Positions 1-13,092 of a DNA stretch of 64,000 bases are shown here, piece after piece. Within the stretch, counting starts at the first letter, position 1. The number at the start of each line of letters is the position of its first letter. The DNA is taken from assembly GCF_963678635.1 (NCBI RefSeq), contig NC_087066.1:54516312-54580311 (forward strand), written 5' to 3'. A program made the position numbers and the translations under genes. Under the pieces are notes generated by a model, which ran no database searches, was not told the DNA's origin, and was given only the letters and a program-made list of their open reading frames with translations. The stretch comes from Symsagittifera roscoffensis (taxonomy: Eukaryota; Xenacoelomorpha; Acoela; Convolutidae).

Positions 1-2
1 AT

Positions 3-485
3 CCGAATGTTCCGAGGGAACTTCCGACGACCAAGCGAAGTTACAGAGAGTCGCTGATAAGCGGCGACGAATACGATGACAATTATGAGTTGCGAGGGGT
101 GAAAGGTCTAGCCCAATGGCGAAGGTATTCCGAAGATTTAAAGAGCCAAGCCGCGTCATCAAATCAAGACTCCTCGACAATTGAAAATCTCGATTCTACG
201 TTTACCTTCAGTGAAAACTCAAACAATATGGACGATAGCGTTTTCAGTGTCACATCTCAGAATAAAATATCAGAAGAAGATCTTTCAAAGTCGTTTTCAA
301 ACCAGGAATTTAAATGTTCGGAGTTAGCTGTAGATATACAACCGAGTAGCCGAGAAAAAAACTCAGAAACTGAGCGCAGAAGTCGGTCAAATTCTCTTAC
401 TTCCGTTATAACACAAGAGCAAGAGGAAAAAGACTCAGGTTTTAATACTACACAAACTTTTGACGTTCCATTTGCAATTTTGTAA
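3..485 (+). CDS. C-terminal exon of an unidentified protein (5' part outside window)
   Basis: An open frame enters from the left edge with no stop and ends at TAA 483-485, giving about 160 residues. The sequence is hydrophilic, rich in Ser, Asn, Glu and Arg, with no membrane segment or recognisable fold; a basic stretch ending RRSRSNSLTS looks like a kinase-phosphorylated tail. Codon use is visibly less AT-extreme than the DNA that follows. I read it as the last exon of a gene whose body lies upstream, possibly the cytoplasmic tail of a receptor, channel or signalling protein. No family is recognised. The TTG at 90 is not a convincing start, because the frame is open further upstream. Confidence 0.5.
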   Translation, partial: PNVPRELPTTKRSYRESLISGDEYDDNYELRGVKGLAQWRRYSEDLKSQAASSNQDSSTIENLDSTFTFSENSNNMDDSVFSVTSQNKISEEDLSKSFSNQEFKCSELAVDIQPSSREKNSETERRSRSNSLTSVITQEQEEKDSGFNTTQTFDVPFAIL

Positions 486-554
486 GCTTTTGTTTCCAGA
501 TTCTTATATCTTTCATATTAAGTTCAACTTGTTGTATAGTACATATTTAAAAAG

Positions 555-2530
555 TTTAAAGGTAAGAACGTAAAAAATAATTCGGAACGAATGTATGCTA
601 CATAGGATTACTCTACTACAGATAGAAAAAATGGCAAAAAACGGCGTAATTACAACAAAATTTACAATAAAAAATTATAATAAAAAAAGCTGATTTGAGC
701 CGATGTTTCGACTTTTTGTATCTGACTTATCAATTTTTGTATCAATTTATGCAAAGAAGTTACAAATGACAAAAAATTGATCAAAAACCTAAAATCATTT
801 AATAATCTTTCTGAAATAAATTGGGGTTGAAAGACTGGATACATTTTGTCCAACCTAATCGGCTGCTGAAAATAGTCAAATTAATTTTTGAAAATAAGGC
901 AATGGTTTTTTGTTTTTCATGTAAGCTTGGACGGCAAATCAACCTGAATATGCTTGAATATGATACTAAAATCGATGCCGTACGAACGTTTTTTAAGGTA
1001 CATAGTTTTTTTGCGAAGAAAAACTTCTTTTTAGAGGATAGATTGAGGTGGATTGATGGGCATGGACGCTCTTTCACCCAAATTGCGTACTTCCTTTATT
1101 TTTAGTTTGGACAGGTGAGTGCGCCAAAAATCGCCTTTATTTCCAAAAAAAAACTAATCATATTTTGTTCATTACTCATGTTTTGGGTGAAAAATTTGCT
1201 AACACTGCGAGAAAAAGAATTTTTTCAGCCAAATCGCACATTTGCGCTTTGCTCTTGGAAAGGTCTGTCGCTGACACTTTTACGAGAGTAGCGTGAATAT
1301 AACCCATATTTGCACATCTGATTTAAAAGTAAGCCCGATAATTCGTCGTACTTTCTGTACGTGGCGCTGTTGCATGACTTTCAAACAACAATACTGCCTC
1401 ACCCGCAAACAGTTATTTTGAAAATACTTGCGGTGAAAAAACACATAGAGATGAACACAAAATCAACAATCTTTTGGCTCTTTTTTCCCCAGCTGCAAAC
1501 TGTTACTAGTAAAATTACTGTTGGCATCGACCGATTGTTATGAAAATTGACATGTGGACTGATTAGTAACATTGATGCTTGTAAGTGGTTGGGGAGAAAA
1601 GAAAACATTTTCTTTCTATCGCTGATTCAATGATCTCCTTTTGATCTCGCTGATTTGCTGAAAAAAAAGTTTTTAATTCAAAATTGAATAAGGGCCATAA
1701 CTAAATAAACTTGTTTTTGGGCATAATGAACCATTTAGTGGCTTTTTACTTGCTGAAAAATCTGCTGATTGAACTACTCAAAATCTGCTGCTCATAGCTC
1801 TTCTGCTACGGAACTACGAAAACAATTTTCTGAACAAATTAATGGTTAATTTTTTTTTATTGTGACGGAGTTTGTAAATGCACAATCGCCAGACTACGGA
1901 AACTCCGGTAACAGGTTAAAGTATCTCATCCAAAAATATCCAACCAAAAAAAGCTACTTACAAAATTCAGTGAAATAAAAAATGCTCAACCTGATCAGAC
2001 GAGTTAATCAAAAATAGAAGCCCCGTACTTGTCTCCGAAGAAAGAATAAAAAGAAAAAATGGAAAAAAAAACTTTTTCGAAAAACAAACTGAAAAATTTA
2101 GAAATGTTTCACAGTAATACTTGTTGAGTTAATTTTTTTAATGCCAAGGAAGCGCTATATGATTCTTCTAAGACCTGGTTTTCTGCAGTTTATGGAAAAG
2201 TTTTTTAAAAAGATTCATTCACTCACCTTAATGGCGCAAAGCTTATCTGAAGTTCAAAAGATTCATTTTGGATTTTATCGACCGGGGTAACTTTTCTGAA
2301 AAGTTTTCAGAGCTGTTCGATTCACGACTAAAAAAGTCTTAAGATAATTCACTTAAATTATTCGAATTATTAAAGCTAATTTTGCGAGGAAAAAAATGAT
2401 TAAACTCCCTGAAAGACTTACAATGATCATAAAAGAAAGTAAACTTCAACCGAAGACAAAGCTATTCCCATTTTTAATAGTTGAAGCAAAAAAAAATTTT
2501 TTTGTAGTCCGTCTAAGCTTCCAAGTGGTT
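555..2530. repeat. Repeat unit R1 of the left array
   Basis: First of six related units. It shares with the others an ordered set of landmarks: the module around 'gctgctgaaaatagtca' (about 860), 'gaggatagattgaggtgg' (about 1035), 'gcataatgaaccatttagtgg' (1721) and 'gccgaagcaaaaa' (about 2480). It lacks the roughly 800-bp module that carries the conserved small ORF in later units. Its opening 'gtaagaacgtaaaa' recurs at about 2536, which marks the R1/R2 junction. No credible long coding frame was seen. Confidence 0.75.
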
Positions 2531-5262
2531 GAAAAGTAAGAACGTAAAATTTGATTCGGAACGAATGTATGCTGCATAGGATTACCCTACCTCAGATGGA
2601 AAAAACGGCGTAATTACAACAAAATTTAAAATAAAATTTATAATAAAAATTGAGGTTGTGAGTCAATGTTTTCGTTATGTTTTTGTATCTTACTTCAAAC
2701 AATCAATTTATGCAACATTTAATGCAAAGAAAATACACATCACAAAAAATTGATCAAAAACCTAAAATCTTTTAATAATCTTTCTGAAATAAATTGGGTT
2801 GAATGATTGGATACATTATGTCCATTCATATCAGCTGCTAAAAATAGTCATATTAATTGATACACTGATGCAATAGTTTTTTTTCATGTATACTTGGAAG
2901 GCAAATCAACCTGAAAAGGTTTGAGTAAGATACTACAATTGATGCCCTACGAACGTTTGTGAAAAAAACTTCTTTTTAGAGGATAGGTTGAGGTGGATTG
3001 ATGGACATGGACGCTCTTTCGTCCCCAATTCTTTCATCCAAAGGGCGTACTTTTTTACTTTTTAGCTTACATTCATTTTCGGCTGAATAGCCCCGAAAAC
3101 GTTTTATAGTTCGCCCCAATTTTTAGTTTGGACAGGTGATTGCGCCAAAAACCGCCTTTATTTAAGAAAAAAACATTTTGTCCATTACTCATGCTTTGGG
3201 TAGAAAAATTTCTAACACTGCCAGAAAACGGAATTATTGAGTCACATTGCAAATTTGCACTCTTCCCTTGGAGAGGTCCGTCGCTGACATTTTTCGAGAG
3301 TAGCCCGAATATAATATGAGTCATCCCTGTTACCCATTTTGGCTCTTTTCCTTTTCCCCCCAGCTGCAAACTGTTACAAGTAAAATTACTGTTCGCACAA
3401 ACGATTGTTATGAAAATTGACATGCAGAGTAGTTAGATTATGACAAACTTGTTTAGTCTGCATAATCAATCTTGTAAAACTACTGAGTGAACCATAAAAT
3501 TGAAACTCATGTGTTGATGGCGAGAAAAATAAATATTTTTTTTGCCAACGCTGATTCAATAATCTCGCTAATTTGCTGAAAAAAAAAGTTTTTATTTCAA
3601 AATTGAATTAGTGCCAGAACTAAATAATCATGTTTTTGGGCATAATGAACCATTTAGTGGCTTTTTAATTGCTCAAAAATCTGCTGATTGAACTACTCAA
3701 AACTGCTGCTCATAGCTCTTTTGCTCCGGAATTACGAAAACAATTTTTTGAACAAAACAATGAATAGTTTTTTATCGTGATGGAGTTTAAAATGCACATT
3801 CGCAAGATTACGGTATTCCAGTCACAGGACAAAAAATCTCAATCAAAATTATCCAACCAAAAAAAGCGATTTTTAATGTTCTGTAAAATAAAAAATGCTC
3901 AACCTGATCAGACAAGAAAAATCGAAAATAGAAGCACTGTACTTGTTTCCAAAAAATAAATAAAAACAAAAAATGGAAAAAAAAATTTTAGAAAAACAAA
4001 CTGAAAAATTTATAAATGTGTCACAGAATTGCTTGTTGAGTTACTTTTTTTAATGCCGAGGAAGCGCTTTATGATTCTCCTAGGACCAGGTTTTCTTCAT
4101 TTTAAGGGAAAAATTTTAAAAGGCTTATTCGCGTAGCTTATCTAAAATTCAAAAGTTTCATATTGGATTTTATCGGCCGTGGTAAAAATTATTGGAAAAC
4201 TTTGAGAGCTATTTAAGTCACGACTGGAAAAATTTTTATAGAAAATATTTCACTTATTTTTTTTCGAATGATTATACATGATTTTGAGTGGGATAAAAAA
4301 TTAAACTCACCCAAAACTTTCCAATGGTCAGAACAAAAAGTAAAATTCAACCGAAGACAAAATTATTCCCCATTTTCAACAGCCGAAGCAAAAAGAAAAC
4401 ATTATTTTGTCCTTCTAAGCTTCCAAGTGAATGAAAACTGAAACAAACCAAAGTTCTCGCAAATTAAAAAAATCAGACAGCCTCGAAAACTAAACGCTCA
4501 TTTCTATTAAAATTCTCAAAAATCAGACAACCTTCAATTTTCTCTATTTATTTGACAAAAAATTTTTGGAGTTCATGATGAGTGCTTGACATACTATAAA
4601 CCCCCAAAGTGTTTTTAATCATTTAAAAACTCAGCCTCGAGAATTTTGAGTTTCTCAGTTCTTTGTCTTAGAGTTACGAACCGTGATAAAGGTTACTCAG
4701 AAAATTGCGGATCTAAATAAGGTGCTAGAAACAGAGGGAGGCAACACAATTTACGGACCTTCAACTTTTATCGTTGCGACCATTGAAAATGGGAAGGATC
4801 TTTGTATTCGAGTGTATTTTTTTCTTTTTGGTTTCCCCGCAAAAAGAGCTACCCCAATAACTATCGGATTGAGTTGAAAAATATATTATATTAAAGCCCT
4901 TTCAGTCGTGATTCGAAAAGTTTTAAAAATTTCCAAAATTTTTTCCCTGTGTTGAGAAAAACCGGTTTGAAATTTTTGATTTTTAGTCGAACATCGAGCA
5001 AATAAAGCAAGTTTACTTTATCTTATCTATGCTTAATTTAAGTCGTGAAAAATGATGTTATTTTTTGGAGTTTTTAGCTTCATCTTAGGAATCAAAAAAT
5101 TAATTTTTTTGTTGTTTTTTTGTTTTTCTTATTATTTAACTTCAAAAATTGTTTTTCAATTGGCATATTTTACAAAAACTGTCAAAAATGCCGCTTTTTT
5201 ATCACACTACACCAAAAAAACGACACTAGTTTAATTAAGTAATTTTGTTGTTGCTGAAATTT
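2531..5262. repeat. Repeat unit R2 of the left array
   Basis: The second unit has landmark gcataatgaacc at 3640, 1919 bp after R1. It includes the module (about 4440-5262) absent from R1, with the 64-codon ORF at 4683. A minus-strand open frame of 116 codons (3073-3423) overlaps the region that is also open in R5 (10536-10883), but it is not open in every copy. I treat it as a by-product of repeat structure rather than a gene. Confidence 0.75.
4683..4877 (+). other. Conserved small ORF / exon-like frame, copy in R2
   Basis: A 64-codon frame starting at GTG/ATA-type context (begins V/M-I-K-V-T-Q-K-I-A-D-L-N). It is preceded by 'ctttgtcttag', a good splice-acceptor-like tract, and is followed within the frame by GTG-TGT/GTAT runs that could be donors. 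The same frame is open in five units (here, 7099, 9316, 12231, 14957). Differences between copies are mostly amino-acid changing, so selection is not evident. It may be a captured exon, multiplied with the repeat. No family recognised. Confidence 0.3.
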
Positions 5263-7524
5263 TTGCTGCTGAAAATAGTCATATTAATTGTTTACACTGA
5301 TGCAATAGTTTTTTTTTCACGTATACTTGGAAGGCAAATCAACCTGAAAGGGTTTGAGTAAGATACTACAATTGAAACCGTACAAACGTTTGTGAAAAAA
5401 CTTCTTTTTAGAGGATAGATTGATGTGGATTGATTGACATGGATGCTCTTTCGTCCCGAATTCTTTTCTCCAAAGAGCGTACTTTTTTTTAATTTTTTTT
5501 TAGCTTTTATTCAATTTTGGCTGAATAGCCCCGAAAACGTTCTAAGGTCGCCACAAATTTTAGTTTGGACAGGTGATTGCGCCAAAAATTGCAAATATTT
5601 AAGAAAAAAAACATTTTGTCCATTACTCAAGCAAGAAAGCGGAATTAATGAGTCACATTGCGAATTTGCACTCTTCTCTTCGAGAGGTCAGTCGCTGACA
5701 TTTTTCGAGAGTAGCCCGAATATAATATGAGTCATCCCTGTTACCCATTTTGGCTCTTTTCCTTTTTCCCCCAGCTGCAAACTGTTACAGGTAAAATTAC
5801 TGTTCGCACGAAATGATTATTATGAAAATTGACATGCGGAGCAGTTAGACCATGACACACTTGTTTAGTCTTCATAATCAATCTAGTAAAACTACTCATT
5901 ACACCATAAATTTGACACTCATGTGTTGATGGGGAGAAAAGGAAACAGTTTCTTGCTAACGCTGATTAAATAATTGCGCTAATTTGCTGAAAAAAAAATA
6001 ATTTTTAATTCAAAATTGAATTAGTGCCAGAACTAAATAAACATGTTTTTGGGCATAATGAACCATTTAGTGGCTTTTTAATTGCTGAAAAATCTGTTGA
6101 TTGAACTGCTCAAAACTGCTGCTCATAGCTTTTTTGCTCCGAAATTACGAAAACAGTTGTTTGAACAAAACAATAAAAAGTTTTTTTTTATCGTGATGGA
6201 GTTTAAAATGCAAATTCGCAAGACTACGGTAATTTCGGTGACAGGACAAAGTATCTCATCCAAAATTATCCAACCAAAAAAACGATTTTCAATGTTCTGT
6301 AAAATAAAAAATGCTCAACCTGATCAGACAAGAAAATTCGAAAATAGAAGCGTTGTACTTGTTTCCAAAAAATAAATAAAAACAAAAAATGGAAAAAAAA
6401 ACTTTAAAAAAACAAACTGAAAATTTTGTAAATGTTTCACAGAATTATTTGTTGAGTTACTTTGTTTAATGCCAAGGAAGCGATATGTGATTTTTCTAGG
6501 ACCAGGTTTTCCGCAGTTTAAGGGAAAAAAATTAAAAGGCTTATTTGCGTAGCTTATCTAAAATTGAAAAGTTTCATATTGGGTTTTATCGACCGTGGTA
6601 AAATTTTTTTGAAAATTTCAAGCGCTGTTTGAGTCACATCTAAAAATGTTTTTATGGGAAATAATTATTTTGTTTTTTTTCGAATGATTATACCTGGTTT
6701 TGAGTGGAAAAAAGTAATTAAACTCACCCAAAAACTTCCAAAGGTCAGAACAAAAATAAAATTCAACCGACGACAAAATTATTCCCCATTTTCAATAGCC
6801 GAAGCAAAAAGAAAGCATTTTATTTTGTCTTTCTAAGCTTCCAGGTGGATGAAAACTGAAACAAACCAAAGTTCTTGCAAAACAAAAAAAATCAGACCGC
6901 CTCGAAAATTAAACGCCCATTTCTATTAAAATTTTCAAAAATCAGACGACCTTCAATTTTCTCTATTTATTTGACAAACAATTTTTGGAGTTCAAGATCC
7001 GTGCTTGACTAACAATAAACCAAAGTGTTTTTAATCATTTAAAAACTCAGCCTCGAGAATTTTGAGTTTCTCATTTCTTTGTCTTAGAGATACGAAACGT
7101 GATTAAGGTTACTCAGAAAATTGCGGATCTAAATCAGGTGCTAGAAACAGAGGGAGGCAACACAATTTACAGACCTTCAACTTTTATCGTTCCGACCATT
7201 GAAAATGGGAAGGATCTTTGTATTCGGGTGTGTTTTTTTCTTTTTGGTTTCCCCACAAAAAGAGCTACATCAATTCACTAACGGACTGAGTTGAAAAATA
7301 AATTATAATAAAGCCCTTTCAGTCGTGATTCGAAAAAATTGAAAAATTTCCAAAAGTTTTTCTCTGTGTTGAGAAAAACCGGTTTGAAATTTTTGATTTA
7401 TCGTCTAACATCGAGTAACTAAAGCAAGTTTACATTATCTTATTTAAGCTTAATTTATGTCGTGAAAAATGATGTTATGTTTTGGAGTTTTCAGTTTTAT
7501 CCTAGGAATAAAAAAACTCCTAAT
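5263..7524. repeat. Repeat unit R3 of the left array
   Basis: Third unit; landmark gcataatgaacc at 6053, 2413 bp after R2. It is colinear with R2, with small indels in homopolymer runs. It ends in a truncated form around 7510-7530, where the usual 'gctgctgaaaatag' module is missing before the sequence rejoins at 'aatcaacctgaaagg'. Confidence 0.75.
7099..7281 (+). other. Conserved small ORF / exon-like frame, copy in R3
   Basis: Sixty codons, same frame and context as at 4683, ending ...KDLCIRV then a T-rich tract. It differs from R2 by several replacements (K to Q, G to R, A to P). The C-terminal part diverges after a frame change near 7265. Function unknown. Confidence 0.3.
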
Positions 7525-9315
7525 TTCAAATCAACCTGAAAGGGTTTGAACAAGATACTACCATTAATGCTCAACGAACGTTTGTGAAAAAAAATTCTTT
7601 TTAGAGGATAGATTGAGGCGGATTGATGGACATGGACGCTCTTTCGTCGCCATCTTTTTTATCCAAAGGGCGTACTTTTTTAATTTTTAGCTTACATTCA
7701 TTTTTGGCTGAATAGCCCCGAAAACGTTCTAAGGTCGCCACAAATTTTAGTTTGGACAGGTGATTGCGCCAAAAAATGCCTTTATTTTCAAAAAAAAACA
7801 TTTTGTCCATTACTCATTCTTTGGGTAAAAAAATTTCTCACACTGCCATAAAACGTAATTATTGAGTCACATCGCAAATTTGCACTCTTCTCTTGGAGAG
7901 GTACGTCGCTGACATTTTTCGAGAGTTGCCCGAATATAATATGAGTCATCCCTGTTACCTACCCATTTTGGCTCTTTTCCTTCCCCTCAAGCTGCAATCT
8001 GTTACAAGTAAGCTTACTGTTCGCACGAAACGATTGTTATAAAAATTGACATGCGGAGAAGTTGGACCATGACAAACTTGTTTAGTCTGCATAATCAATC
8101 ATGTAAAACTACTCATTACACCACAAAATTGACACTAATGTGTTGATGGGGAGAAAAGGAAACATTTTCTTGCTAACGCTGATTCAATAATCTCGCTAAT
8201 TTGCTGAAAAAAAAAGTTTTTAATTCAAAATTGAATTAGTGCCAGAACTAAAAAAACATGTTTTTGGGCATAATGAACCATTTAGTGGCTTTTTAATTGC
8301 TGAAAAATCTGCTGATTGAACTACTCAAAACTGCAGCTCATAGCTCCTTTGCTCCGGAATTACGAAAACATTTTTTTGAACACTTTTTTATCGTGATGGA
8401 GTTTAAAATGCAGATTCGCATTTCCGGTGACAGGAGATTCCGGTGACATGAGAAAGTATCTCCTCCAAAATTATCCAACCAAAAAAAGCGATTTTCAATG
8501 TTCTGTAAAATAAAAAATGCTCAACCTGATCAGACAAGAATAATCGAAAATAGAAGCCCTGTACTTGTTTCCAAAAAATAAACAAAAACAAAAATGAAAA
8601 AAAAAAAATGAAAAATTTTAGAAAAACAAACTAAAAAATTTATAAATGTTTCACAGAATTGCTTGTTGAGTTACTTTTTTTAATGCAGAGGAAGCGCTAT
8701 ATGATTCTTCTAGAACCAGGTTTTCTGCAGTTAAAATGAAAAAATTTTAAAGGCTTATTCGCGTAGCTTATCTAAAATTCAAAAGTTTCATATTGGGTTT
8801 TATCGACCGTGGTAAAATTTTTTGGGAAATTTTAAGAGCTGTTTGAGTCACGACTAAAAAAGTTTTTATAGAAAATATTTGACTTATTTTTTTCGAATGA
8901 TTATACCTGATTTTGAAGGGAAAAAATAATTAAACTCACCCAAAAACTTCCAATGGTCAGAACAAAAAGTAAAATTCAACCGAAGACAAAACTTTTCCCC
9001 CATTTTCAATAGCCGAAGCAAAAAGAGATTATTTTATTTTGTCATTCTAAGCTTCCAGGTGGATGAAAACTGAAACAAATCAAAGTTCTCGCAAAACAAA
9101 AAAATCAGACATCCTCGAAAATTAAACGCTCATTTCTATTAAAATTCTCAAAAATCAGACGATCTTCAATTTTCTCTATTTATTTGGCAAAAAAAATTTT
9201 GGAGTTCATGATCAGTGCTTGACATACTATAAACCCCCAAAGTGTTTTTAATCATTTAAAAACTCAGCCTCGAGAATTTTGAATTTCTCAGTTCTTTGTC
9301 TCAGAGTTACGAAAC

Positions 9316-9498
9316 GTGATAAAGATTACTCAGAAAATTGCGGATCTAAATCAGGTGCTAGAAACAGAGGGAGGCAACACAATTTACAGACCTTCAACTT
9401 TTATCGTTCCGACCATTGAAAATGGTAAGGATCTTTGTATTCGGGTGTGTTTTTTTCTTTTTGGTTTCCCCACAAAAAGAGCTATATCAATTCACTAA
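9316..9498 (+). other. Conserved small ORF / exon-like frame, copy in R4
   Basis: Sixty codons, nearly the same as the R3 copy. A single change at 9425 turns 'gggaagg' into 'ggtaagg', creating a strong GTAAGG donor-like site inside the frame. Unknown function. Confidence 0.3.
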
Positions 9499-9759
9499 CG
9501 GACTGAGTTGAAAAATAAATTATAATAAAGCCCTTTCAGTCGTGATTCGAAAAAATTTAAAAATTTCCAAAAGTTTTTCCCTGTGTTGAGAAAAACCTGT
9601 TTGAAATTTTTGATTTTTCGTCTAATATCGAGCAAATAAAGCAAGCTTACATTAGCTTGTTTATGCTTAATTTAAGTCGTGAAAACTTAAAGTTTTTTCA
9701 AATGAAGTTAATTTTTGGAGTTTTTAGCTTCATCTTAGGAATCAAAAAACAAAAATCAT

Positions 9760-10386
9760 TTTTCATTTTGCATATTTTACAAGGACTGACAAAAATGCCG
9801 CTTTTTATCACACCACGCCAAAAAAAAACGACACTAATTTGATTAAATAATTTTGTTGTAGTTTTTTTTAGACTTGTCGGAACATTCTGTGCTACTTGCA
9901 CAGTAACCGGCTATTTTCTTTGATGATGATATGTGGGCCAACGAAGATGACTTTTCGGCTTGATTTTCGTCTCTGTTTCTCTTTTGTTTTTTTTTTTTTT
10001 CTTGTTATATAACTTCAAAAATTGTTTCTCAATTTGCATATTTTACCAAGACTGACAAAAATGCCGCTTATTTATCACACCACGCCGAAAAAACGACACT
10101 AATATGATTAAATAATTTTGTTGTAGTTTTTTTAGACTTGTCGGAACATTCTGTGCTACTTGCACAGTAACCGGCTATTTTCTTTGATGATGATATGTGG
10201 GCCAACGAAGATGACTTTTCGGTTTGATTTTCGTCTCTACTTCTCTTTTTTTTTCTTGTTATTTAACTTCAAAAACTGTTTCTCAATTTGCATATTTTAC
10301 CAAGACTGACAAAAATGCCGCTTATTTATCACACCACGCCGAAAAAACGACACTAATATGATTAAATAATTTTGTTGTTGCTGAAA
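9760..10386. repeat. Tandem sub-repeat of about 250 bp
   Basis: The sequence running 'gcatattttac...gactgacaaaaatgccgc...cgacactaat...gacttgtcggaacattctgtgc...gatgatgatatgtgggcc' occurs at about 9768, again at about 10030, and a third time, truncated, from about 10285. Single copies are present near 12760-12950 and 15480-15660, so the amplification is private to R4. Confidence 0.7.
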
Positions 10387-13092
10387 ACTTTGCTGCTGAA
10401 AATAGTCATTTTGATTGTTTACACTGATGCAATAAATTTTTTCATGTATACTTGGAAGGCAAATCAACCTGAAAGGGTTTGAACAAGATACTACAATTAA
10501 TGCTCAACGAACGTTTGTGAAAAAAAAAATTCTTTTTAGAGGATAGATTGAGGCGGATTGATGGACATGGATGCTCTTTCGTCGCCATCTTTTTTATCCA
10601 AAGGGCGTACTTTTTTAATTTTTAGCTTGCATTCATTTTTGGCTGAATAGCCCCGAAAACGTTCTAAGGTCGCCACAAATTTTAGTTTGGACAGGTGATT
10701 GCGCCAAAAAATGCCTTTATTTAAAAAAAAAACATTTTGTCCATTACTCATTCTTTGGGTAAAAAAATTTCTCACACTGCCATAAAACGTAATTATTGAG
10801 TCACATCGCAAATTTGCACTCTTCTCTTGGAGAGGTCCGTCGCTGACATTTTTCGAGAGTTGCCCGAATATAATATGAGGCATCCCTGTTACCTACCCAT
10901 TTTGGCTCTTTTCCTTTCCCCCAAGCTGCAAACTGTTACAAGTAAACTTACTGTTCGCACGAAACTATTGTTATAAAAATTGACATGCGGAGAAGTTGGA
11001 CCATGACAAACTTGTTTAGTCTGCATAATCAATCATGTAAAACTACTCATTACACCACAAAATTGACACTCATGTGTTGATGGGGAGAAAAGAAAACATT
11101 TTCTTGCTAACGCTGATTCAATAATCTCGCTAATTTGCTGGAAAAAAAAGTTTTTATTTCAAAATTGAATTAGTGCCAGAACTAAAAAAACATGTTTTTG
11201 GGCATAATGAACCATTTAGTGGCTTTTTAATTGCTGATAAATCTGCTGATTGAACTACTCAAAACTGCAGCTCATAGCTCCTTTGCTCCGGAATTACGAA
11301 AACATTTTTTTGAACACTTTTTTATCGTGATGGAGTTTAAAATGCATATTCGCATTTCCGGTGACAGGAGATTCCGGTGACATGAGAAAGTATCTCCTCC
11401 AAAATTATCCAACCAAAAAAAACTATTTTCAATGTTCTGTAAAATAAAAAAGGCTCAACCTGATCAGACAAGAATAATCGAAAATAGAAGCCCTGTACTT
11501 GTTTCCAAAAAATAAATAAAAACAAAAATGAAAAAAAAAAAAATGAAAAATTTTAGAAAAACAAACTTAAAAATTTATAAATGTTTCACAGAATGCTTGT
11601 TGAGTTACTTTTTTTAATGCAGAGGAAGCGCTATATGATTCTTCTAGAACCAGGTTTTCTGCAGTTAAAATGAAAAAATTTTAAAGGCTCATTCGCGTAG
11701 CTTATCTAAAATTCAAAAGTTTCATATTGGGTTTTATCGACCGTGGTAAAAATTATTGGAAAATTTTAAGATCTGTTTGAGTCACGACTAAAAAAGTTTT
11801 TAAAGAAAATATTTCACTTATTTTTTTCGAATGATTATACCTGATTTTGAAGGGAAAAAAATAATTAAACTCACCCAAAAACTTCCAATGGTCAGAACAA
11901 AAAGTAAAATTCAACCGAAGACAAAACTTTTCCCCATTTTCAATAGCCGAAGCAAAAAGAGAGCATTTTATTTTGTCATTCTAAGCTTCCAGGTGGATGA
12001 AAACTGAAACAAACTAAAGTTCTCGCAAAACAAAAAAATCAGACATCCGAAAATCAAAATTCTCGAAAATCAGACGACCTTCAATTTTCTCTATTTATTT
12101 GGCAAAAAATTTTTTGGAGTTCATGATCAGTGCTTGACATACTATAAACCCCCAAAGTGTTTTTAATCATTTAAAAACTCAGCCTCGAGAATTTTGAGTT
12201 TCTCAGTTCTTTGTCTCAGAGTTACGAAACGTGATAAAGATTACTCAGAAAATTGCGGATCTAAATCAGGTGCTAGAAACAGAGGGAGTCAACACAATTT
12301 ACAGAACTTCAACTTTTATCGTTCCGACCATTGAAAATGGGAAGGGTCTTTGTATTTGGGTGTGTTTTATTTTTTTCTTTTTGTTTTCTACGCAAAATGA
12401 GCTACCCCAAATGATTATTGGACTGAGTTGAAAAAGATATTATATTAAAGCCCTTTCAGTCGTGATTCGAAAAATTTTAAAAATTTCCAAAAATTTTTCC
12501 CTGTGTTGAGAAAAACCGGTTTGAAATTTTTGATTTTTTGTCTAATATCGAGCAAATAAAGCAAGCTTACATTAGATTGCTTATGCTTAGTTTAAGTCGT
12601 GAAAACTTAAAGTTTTTTCAAATGAAGTTAATTTTTGGAGTTTTTAGCTTCATCTTAGGAATCAAAAAATTACGAAAAAAGTTTTGAAAAATTAAAAAAA
12701 AGTTATTTTTTTTGTTTTTTTTTTGTTATTTAACTTCAAAAATCATTTTTCATTTTGCATATTTTACAAGGACTGACAAAAACGCCGCTTTTTATCACAC
12801 CACGCCAAAAAAAACGACACTAATTTGATTAAATAATTTTGTTGTAGTTTTTTTTTAGACTTGTCGGAACATTCTGTGCTACTTGCACAGTAACCGGCTA
12901 TCTTCTTTGATGATGATATGTGGGCCAACAAAGATTACTTTTCGGTTTTGTTTTTTTTTCTTTTTCTTGTTATTTAACTTCAAAAATTGTTTCTCAATTT
13001 GCATATTTTACCAAGACTGACAAAAATGCCGCTTATTTATCACAACACGCCGAAAAAATGACACTTATATGTTTAAATAATTTTGTTGTTGC
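10387..13092. repeat. Repeat unit R5 of the left array
   Basis: Fifth unit; landmark at 11202, 2934 bp after R4. It is colinear with R4 and R6. A minus-strand frame of 115 codons (10536-10883) is open here but interrupted in other units, which argues against a gene. Confidence 0.75.
12231..12431 (+). other. Conserved small ORF / exon-like frame, copy in R5
   Basis: Sixty-six codons. It shares with the R6 copy the changes G to V, P to T and R to W, which groups R5 with R6. Unknown function. Confidence 0.3.

Larger units (their letters stand above)
7525..10386. repeat. Repeat unit R4 of the left array, with internal sub-repeats
   Basis: Fourth unit; landmark at 8268, 2215 bp after R3. It is the longest unit, because its 3' end carries a tandem sub-repeat (9760-10386) not amplified elsewhere. 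Direct comparison shows 'tttccggtgacaggagattccggtgacatg' style short duplications near 8425 shared with R5 and R6 but not R2 or R3, so R4-R6 form a subfamily. Confidence 0.75.

Noticed and set aside
3073-3423. Minus-strand frame of 116 codons in R2, similar to 10536-10883 in R5
   Set aside because: Open in some units only and interrupted in others; not preserved as the small plus-strand frame is.
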